Shown here: positions 12,400-16,506 of the stretch, in pieces
Numbering within the stretch: the stretch's first letter is position 1
Layout: the number at the start of each line of letters is the position of its first letter
Translations under genes and position numbers: made by a program
Assembly: GCA_036404255.1 (NCBI GenBank)
Contig: DASWOP010000108.1
Span: forward strand, 1-16,506
Length of the DNA: 16,506 nucleotides
Direction: 5' to 3'
Origin: JARLFX01 sp036404255
GTDB lineage: Bacteria; Acidobacteriota; Terriglobia; Terriglobales; Acidobacteriaceae
The notes under the pieces: generated by a model
What the model was told of the DNA's origin: nothing
Seen by the model: the letters and a program-made list of their open reading frames with translations, nothing else
Database searches by the model: none

Positions 12400-15300
12400 A
12401 TGCTCAAGCTGAAGAAAGTCCAGATTCTCGGTTTCAAGTCGTTCTGCGACCGTACCGAGGTGCATCTCTCCGGCGAGGGTCTTGCCGCGATTGTCGGCCC
12501 CAACGGCTGCGGCAAATCAAATATCTCTGATGCCATCACCTGGGTACTCGGTGAGCAATCGGCCAAGAGCCTGCGCGGCGTCCACATGCAGGACGTCATC
12601 TTCGCCGGTACACGCGACCGCAAGCCCACCGGCATGGCTGAAGTTTCTCTCACGCTCGTTGATCCCGACGTCTACGACGGCGGTCTGCTCCCCAACGGGC
12701 AGTCCAGCAGCCAGTCCGGCCCCGAGATTGTCATTGAGAACGAGCATCCGCTCGACGGCGACTGGGATGAGCAGGCCCTGCGCATTCAGCGCGCCAATGA
12801 GACCGAGGAAGCCGTGCTCGAAGCGCAGCCCGGCACCATCATCGAAGGCGAAGAGCCCGAGCCTGCCCTGGCACTCGAAATTGTTCCGCCCGCCGATGCA
12901 GACGCTGAAGCCGTGCATCCCGATGCAGCCGCGAACTCCGTTGTCCTGAAGATTCGCCGCCGCAAGTTCAACAAGCAGCCTGTGCGCGCCGGCGAGATCG
13001 TCGTCACCCGCCGCATCTTCCGCAGCGGCGAGAGCGAGTATCTGCTCAACGGCAAGATCTGCCGCCTGCGCGACATTCAGGACATCTTCATGGGCACCGG
13101 CCTCTCCGGCGAGAATTACGCCATCATCGGGCAGGAGCGCATCGGCCAGCTTCTCAGCGCCAAGCCCTTGGATCGCCGCGCCATCATCGAGGAGGCCGCA
13201 GGCATCACGCGCTTCAAGACCAAGAAGCGTCTCTCCGAACTTCGCCTCGAATCCGCCAAGCAAAATCTCTCTCGCGTGAACGACATCTTCGACGAAGTCT
13301 CGCGCCAGATGCAGACCCTCAAGCGTCAGGCCGCCAAGGCCGAGCGTTACGTTGCCCTGCGCGACGAACTCCGCGTGAAGCTCCGCGTCGTCCTCGCCAG
13401 CCGCATGTCGCAGATGGATCAGGAAGAGTCGCAGACCACCGCCAAGATTAACGAACTCGGCATCGCCATCGATGCGCAGGCCAGCGAGATCGAACTCCTC
13501 GACACCGAGCACACTGTTGGCACGCAGCGCGGCTATGAGCTGGACAAGGAATCGCGTGAGGCCACCACACAGGCCAACGCCGCTGCTGTCGAACTGGAGC
13601 GCATCGCCAGCCGCACCGCATCCAACATTGACCGCATCGCCGAGCTCACTGCTCGCGTCGTCGCCGGCACCGAAGAGCTCTCCTCCCTGCACACGCAGAT
13701 GGAAACCATCGTCGCCGAGCGCGAGCAGCACCGCAGCTTCCTCGACAACGCCAATGCAGAGTCCGCCGCCGCCCGCACCCAGGCGCAGACAGCCCAGGCC
13801 GCCGCGCAGGAAGCTGGCCGCGCCGTCTCTCAGGCCGAGCAGCAGACCGAGCAGTCGCGCCATGCCTCCATGCAGCTCCTCTCGCGCGCCGCGCAGGCCC
13901 GTAGCGAAGTCACCCAGGCGGAAGAGTCTCTCGCCTCCCTGCTGCGCGATGCCGAGCGCCTCACGCGCGAGTCTGACACCGCCCGCCACGAGCTTGAAAC
14001 CCTCGGCCAGCAGCGCGGCCAGGTCTCACTCGCCTTCGAAAACGTCACCGAAAAGCTCGCCCGCCTCGAACAGGAGATCGTCGATCTCCGCGCCCAACTC
14101 GAGACCGCCCGCAAAGAAGAGACCGAAACCAAGCGCTGCGGCGATTCTCTCCGTGCCGAAGTTGCCACGCTCCTCGGCCGCCGCAACTCGCTCGAATCCC
14201 TCATCCGCGAACACAGCTACTCCACCGAAACCGTCCGAGACATCTTCCGCGCCAACAAGACCGCGCAGGCAGCCGGCGGCCACGGCGTCTCGCCCGTCGG
14301 CACGCTCGCAGACTTCCTCGAAGTCGATGGCCAGTACGAAAGCGTCGTCGATGAATTCCTCCGCGACGAGCTCAACTACATCGTCGTCAAGAGCTGGGAC
14401 GCAGCCGACGAAGGCATGCGCATGCTCAGCTCCGACGTTGCGGGTCGCGCCACCTTCCTCGTGCACCCCAACGATGCACAGGCCAAGTTCTCCTTTCTCG
14501 AAGGCATGCAGAGCACCGCTGGCGCCAGCGCTACCTCCAGCGGCGTCGTTCCGCTGAAAAACTGCATGCGCGTGCTCGACGGCTTTGGCCGCTCGCTCGA
14601 AGTCATTCTGCCCAAGCTGCGCGAAGGCTTCGTCGCCCCCAACGCGCAGATCGCCCGCACCCTCGCGCTCGAAAATCCCCAGGCCTTCTTCCTCTCCCCA
14701 TCCGGTGAGACCTTCCACAACGTCACAGTCACCGGTGGCCGCATTCGCAGCGAAGGCCCCCTCGCCCTCAAGCGAGAGCTCCGCGAGATTCAGGCCAAGC
14801 TGGAAGAATTGGAAGCCGAGCTCTCCCGCACGGACCTCCAGGCCATGGCTCTCACCCGCCACGTAGCCGAGCTGACTGCCACGCTGGATATCAAGAGCAA
14901 CGAGCGTCGCGACGCCGAGCGCGAATCCGCCAACAGCGGCGCCGCCCTGCGCGCCATGGAGGCCGAAGCCGCTAAGCTGGAGCGCCGTCTGCAGGAGTGG
15001 ATTCTCGCCGCCGAACGCAACCGCGAGACCCAGAACGCGAAGCAGGAGCTCATCGCCCGCAAGCAGGAAGAGTCTGCCCGTCTCGAGCAGGAGCGTCTTG
15101 CAACCGAAGCCACTCTCGCCGCCCTGCAGCAGCGCATCGCCGAGCTTCGCCACGCACGCGAAGAGGCGCAGTCCGCCGCATCAGCCGCCTCCGCCCACGC
15201 CGCCGGCATTGAAGAGCGCCGCCGTGGAGCCGCCGCCAACTTCGAGCAGACCAACCGCATCCACAACGCGCAGCAGCAGCGCATCGCGCAGATGGAGCAG

Positions 15301-16320
15301 CAGATCGCCGCCTCCACCGCCGATCAGCATCGCCGCGAAGAAGAGAACGTGCAGCTCGCCACCGAGCAGCTAGCCGTTGCGCAGATGCGCGAAAGCGCCC
15401 AGCTCCGCATGAAGCAGCTCAGCGAAGAGTCCGTGACCTTGCGCGCTCGCATCAGCGAGCTTGACGGCAAGCTCCGCATCCTGCGCCATGAAAACGAAGC
15501 CCGCCGCGAAGAGCGCGCCACCCTCTCCGCCCACGCCGCCAAGCTCGGCGCTGATCTTGAGCATCTCGCCGCCACCTGCCTCAACGACCTCGGCGTAGAA
15601 GCCATCACCCTCCGCGAAGATGCCGAGATCATCCGCATCGAAGCCGAAGCCCTCCTCGAAGCCGAAGAGGCCAGCCGCGCCATGAAGCAGCGCCTCGAAA
15701 ACATGGGCCCCGTCAACATGATGGCGCTCGAAGAGTTCGCCGAAGCCGAGCAGCGCTACACCTTCCTCGATACCCAACGCAAAGACCTCATCGAGTCCAT
15801 CGAGAACACGCAGCAGACCATCAAAGAGATCGACGAGATCACGCATATCAAGTTCGACGAAGCCTATGCGGTCATCAACGAAAACTTCTCCCGCACCTTC
15901 AACAAACTCTTCGGCGGCGGCCAGGCCTTCATGCGCCTCACCGATCAGGAAAACTCCGCCGAGAGCGGCATCGAACTGGTCGCCTCGCCTCCCGGCAAGA
16001 AGCTGCAGAACATCCTCCTGCTCTCCGGCGGCGAAAAAACGCTCACGGCATTCTCACTCCTGGTCGGCATCTTCCAGTACCAGCCCAGCCCCTTCTGCGT
16101 GCTCGACGAAGTCGATGCCCCCTTGGACGAGACCAACGTCGGCCGTTTCGCCAGCCTGGTCGAGGAGATGAGCTCCACCACCCAGTTCATCGTCATCACC
16201 CACTCCAAAACCACCATGGCCCGCGCCGACATCATCTACGGCGTCACCATGCAGGAGCCCGGCGTCTCCAAGATCGTCTCCGTCAAACTCAGCAACTCCG
16301 AAAAGAGAGCCGTCGCGTAG
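12400..16320 (+). CDS. smc: Chromosome segregation ATPase SMC with acidic head insertion
   Basis: SMC dimers, with ScpA and ScpB, load onto DNA and extrude loops to organise and separate sister chromosomes. The protein is 1306 residues from the chosen start; B. subtilis SMC is 1186. The N-terminal head has GFKSF at 11-15, Walker A GPNGCGKS at 33-40, and RRIFRSGESEYLLNG at 204-218. Coiled coils flank a hinge at about 627-790 (GVSPVGTLADFL to VTVTGGRIRSEGP). The C-terminal head has the signature LSGGEKT at 1208-1214 and Walker B FCVLDEVDAPLDE at 1232-1244. Between LTLV and GEIVVTRR (about 88-198) there are roughly 110 residues where B. subtilis has about 12; the extra part is acidic and Pro/Ala/Glu-rich. 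The start ATG follows GGAGG by 10 bases; an in-frame GTG at 12349 has no ribosome binding site and would add 17 poorly matching residues. scpA and scpB are not adjacent. Confidence 0.97.
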   Translation: MLKLKKVQILGFKSFCDRTEVHLSGEGLAAIVGPNGCGKSNISDAITWVLGEQSAKSLRGVHMQDVIFAGTRDRKPTGMAEVSLTLVDPDVYDGGLLPNGQSSSQSGPEIVIENEHPLDGDWDEQALRIQRANETEEAVLEAQPGTIIEGEEPEPALALEIVPPADADAEAVHPDAAANSVVLKIRRRKFNKQPVRAGEIVVTRRIFRSGESEYLLNGKICRLRDIQDIFMGTGLSGENYAIIGQERIGQLLSAKPLDRRAIIEEAAGITRFKTKKRLSELRLESAKQNLSRVNDIFDEVSRQMQTLKRQAAKAERYVALRDELRVKLRVVLASRMSQMDQEESQTTAKINELGIAIDAQASEIELLDTEHTVGTQRGYELDKESREATTQANAAAVELERIASRTASNIDRIAELTARVVAGTEELSSLHTQMETIVAEREQHRSFLDNANAESAAARTQAQTAQAAAQEAGRAVSQAEQQTEQSRHASMQLLSRAAQARSEVTQAEESLASLLRDAERLTRESDTARHELETLGQQRGQVSLAFENVTEKLARLEQEIVDLRAQLETARKEETETKRCGDSLRAEVATLLGRRNSLESLIREHSYSTETVRDIFRANKTAQAAGGHGVSPVGTLADFLEVDGQYESVVDEFLRDELNYIVVKSWDAADEGMRMLSSDVAGRATFLVHPNDAQAKFSFLEGMQSTAGASATSSGVVPLKNCMRVLDGFGRSLEVILPKLREGFVAPNAQIARTLALENPQAFFLSPSGETFHNVTVTGGRIRSEGPLALKRELREIQAKLEELEAELSRTDLQAMALTRHVAELTATLDIKSNERRDAERESANSGAALRAMEAEAAKLERRLQEWILAAERNRETQNAKQELIARKQEESARLEQERLATEATLAALQQRIAELRHAREEAQSAASAASAHAAGIEERRRGAAANFEQTNRIHNAQQQRIAQMEQQIAASTADQHRREEENVQLATEQLAVAQMRESAQLRMKQLSEESVTLRARISELDGKLRILRHENEARREERATLSAHAAKLGADLEHLAATCLNDLGVEAITLREDAEIIRIEAEALLEAEEASRAMKQRLENMGPVNMMALEEFAEAEQRYTFLDTQRKDLIESIENTQQTIKEIDEITHIKFDEAYAVINENFSRTFNKLFGGGQAFMRLTDQENSAESGIELVASPPGKKLQNILLLSGGEKTLTAFSLLVGIFQYQPSPFCVLDEVDAPLDETNVGRFASLVEEMSSTTQFIVITHSKTTMARADIIYGVTMQEPGVSKIVSVKLSNSEKRAVA

Positions 16321-16350
16321 CGTCGTTTGTCATCTATTCTCTAAATTCTG

Positions 16351-16370
16351 TCATCCTGAGCGCAGCGAAG
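16351..16370. repeat. REP-like intergenic repeat copy
   Basis: The sequence TCATCCTGAGCGCAGCGAAG lies 30 bases after smc. I recall near-identical strings (TCATCCTGAGCGAAGCGAAG) as frequent intergenic repeats in Acidobacteriota genomes. Only one copy is in this window, so the repeat nature rests on memory. Confidence 0.5.
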
Positions 16371-16506
16371 GTGTGGATTCACATTGGAAGTGCACCAGAT
16401 GGGATAAGAAGATCTCGGCAGGAGTTTTGAAGCCGAGGCATTTTCTAGGAGTGTGATTATATCGGCGGGCGATACTGTCGATCTGCTTGGGGGTAAGCAG
16501 GCTGGG
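16351..16506 (-). CDS. IS30-family transposase, C-terminal end (start lies beyond window)
   Basis: Reading the minus strand from the window end gives 51 residues and a stop. They include LTPKQIDSIARRYNHTPRKC, then LGFKTPAEIF and VHFQCE, which match the C-terminus of IS30-type DDE transposases (typically L-N-x-R-P-R-K-x-L-G-y-x-T-P-a-e-v-f and a final v-a-l-q). The protein would cut and rejoin the ends of its element. The last ten or so residues (STPSLRSG and the stop) are encoded by the REP-like repeat, so the natural C-terminus may be a little earlier or the stop may come from flanking DNA. Whether the rest of the element is intact cannot be seen. Confidence 0.8.
   Translation of the reverse strand, partial: PSLLTPKQIDSIARRYNHTPRKCLGFKTPAEIFLSHLVHFQCESTPSLRSG
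16365..16506 (-). mobile_element. End of an IS30-like insertion sequence (partial)
   Basis: The right part of an IS element is inferred from the transposase C-terminus. In this family the terminal inverted repeat often overlaps the last codons, here around 16372-16400 (GGATTCACATTGGAAGTGCA). The exact end and target duplication cannot be set because the other end is outside the window. Confidence 0.55.

Noticed and set aside
12517..13989. Long minus-strand open frame opposite smc (and another at 14026-15153)
   Set aside because: Both are shadows of the smc reading frame in GC-rich DNA; the plus frame carries the ATPase and hinge motifs.
997..16506. tRNA, rRNA, CRISPR arrays, prophage or att sites
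   Set aside because: I looked through the intergenic stretches and saw no cloverleaf, no regularly spaced repeat-spacer array, and no integrase or phage gene; the only mobile sequence found is the IS30-like end at the right edge.

Overview
The window looks like chromosomal DNA from a GC-rich member of the Acidobacteriota (class Terriglobia, near Granulicella, Edaphobacter or Terriglobus). This is inferred from the codon style (CTC, GTC, CGC, CCC rich), the make-up of the pilus cluster, and a REP-like sequence (TCATCCTGAGCGCAGCGAAG) that I associate from memory with these genomes. No database search was possible.

Positions 1-7368 hold a type IV pilus / type II secretion-like assembly cluster on the plus strand: the 3' part of pilC/gspF (inner-membrane platform), pilB/gspE (assembly ATPase), then the tightly overlapping genes pilM, pilN, pilO and a pilP/gspC-like gene, and finally an unusual pseudopilin with a Ser/Thr/Gly-rich tail. 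pilM to the pilP-like gene overlap by 1 to 4 bases and the pseudopilin follows 8 bases later, so they are probably one transcript. Together they would form the cytoplasmic motor, the platform, and the PilM-N-O-P alignment subcomplex. No secretin, prepilin peptidase, PilT or major pilin is visible, so those lie elsewhere.

Between pilC and pilB (997-1428) a 33-residue hydrophobic ORF with a near-perfect Shine-Dalgarno sequence runs on the minus strand. Facing it is a plausible plus-strand promoter and a strong intrinsic terminator, which together would make a roughly 200-nt antisense RNA. This convergent layout resembles a type I toxin-antitoxin locus and is the best candidate here for something undescribed.

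Positions 7369-12399 hold housekeeping and hypothetical genes: an A-type iron-sulfur carrier (minus), a 94-residue two-helix membrane protein (plus), 6-phosphogluconate dehydrogenase gnd (minus), and an exported TPR-like protein with a C-terminal beta domain (minus). Most of these end at clear intrinsic terminators, so each is probably its own transcription unit.

Positions 12400-16320 encode a 1306-residue SMC chromosome-organisation ATPase with an acidic insertion of about 100 residues inside its N-terminal head. The window closes with the C-terminal end of an IS30-family transposase (minus), whose reading frame ends inside the REP-like sequence next to smc.
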